Source of the DNA: Pseudomonadota bacterium
GTDB taxonomy: Bacteria; Pseudomonadota; Gammaproteobacteria; Competibacterales; Competibacteraceae
Direction: 5' to 3'
Assembly: GCA_022709365.1 (NCBI GenBank)
Contig: JAKLIY010000002.1
Location: forward strand, 1-64,000
DNA length: 64,000 nt
Shown here: positions 63,943 to 64,000 of the stretch, one piece after another
How positions within the stretch are numbered: position 1 is the first letter of the stretch
How the letters are laid out: each line of letters starts with the position of its first letter
The notes under the pieces: model-generated
The model's database searches: none
The model's input: only the letters and a program-made list of their open reading frames with translations
Told to the model about the DNA's origin: nothing
Position numbers and translations under genes: made by a program

Positions 63943-64000
63943 GGGCCTGAATCCGGCATGGTTGCTCATTTGCGGTGCGCTGCTGACGCCGCTATTGCCA
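63935..64000 (+). CDS. Start of a further antiporter-type membrane protein (partial)
   Basis: GTG 63935, overlapping the previous stop by 8 bases, opens MIEGLNPAWLLICGALLTPL and continues through the right edge. A hydrophobic start is consistent with another NuoL/NuoM-type subunit, which would supply the missing MrpA N-terminal part. Confidence 0.6.
   Translation, partial: MIEGLNPAWLLICGALLTPLLP

Overview
The window looks like the chromosome of a GC-rich (roughly 60 %) gammaproteobacterium. The evidence is gene content (hexameric-type citrate synthase, AcrAB-TolC-type pump, Kup plus Kdp potassium uptake, DUF3313/DUF3015/DUF4105 proteins, Kbp/YgaU) and strong AGGAG-type ribosome binding sites. 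No rRNA, tRNA, CRISPR array, transposase or phage module was seen. I cannot name a genus from the sequence alone.

Layout. 1-3.4 kb: a run of exported or coiled-coil proteins of unknown function ending in a DUF3313 lipoprotein. 3.4-9.3 kb: a complete RND efflux operon (adaptor, pump, outer-membrane channel). 9.4-10.2 kb: methylmalonyl-CoA decarboxylase ScpB. 10.27-12.57 kb, minus strand: the most interesting locus, a radical SAM/SPASM maturase, a secreted SnoaL/DUF4440-like protein and a Tat-signal precursor whose C-terminal half carries nine W-V/I-N-R units separated by glycines. This looks like a GrrA/GrrM-type three-residue-cyclophane (triceptide) RiPP system in a layout I do not recognise. 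12.6-20.3 kb: DUF3015/DUF4105 pair, Na+/solute symporter, zinc-ribbon membrane protein, CBS protein and ArsB/NhaD-type permease.

20.4-36.5 kb is a cation-transport region: kup, kdpD, kdpE, an orphan oxaloacetate-decarboxylase-type beta subunit with a small membrane protein, ferredoxin-NADP reductase, kdpFABC, and two CorA-superfamily proteins. KdpE-box-like T-rich sites occur in both kdp blocks. Decayed partial copies of the gene after kdpE (at 28.67 kb) and of the kdpE 3' end (at 36.60 kb) show past duplication and deletion. 36.7-41.6 kb, minus strand: a stress-type operon (XpaC, TelA, SPFH-GYF, potassium-binding Kbp, DUF533). 41.7-45.5 kb: class V aminotransferase, gltA, DedA.

45.6-50.6 kb: haem-type DUF3365 sensor next to a Ser/Thr kinase, then a PAS-GGDEF-EAL protein. 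50.9-54.1 kb: DUF1269, parvulin, mobB and moeA (molybdenum cofactor). 54.1-55.7 kb: small exported or Cys-rich proteins, one with a 12-C tract in its 5' coding end. 55.97-58.07 kb: a plasmid-type parAB pair. 58.15 kb to the right edge: an Mrp/Mnh cation/proton antiporter operon in E-F-G-(A C-terminal half)-B-C-D order that runs out of the window.

Short repeats link some regions: a near-palindrome ATGCCACATGGCAT (four copies) and C/G-rich REP-like hairpins, one of which appears to have become the C-terminal coding tail of the RND pump.
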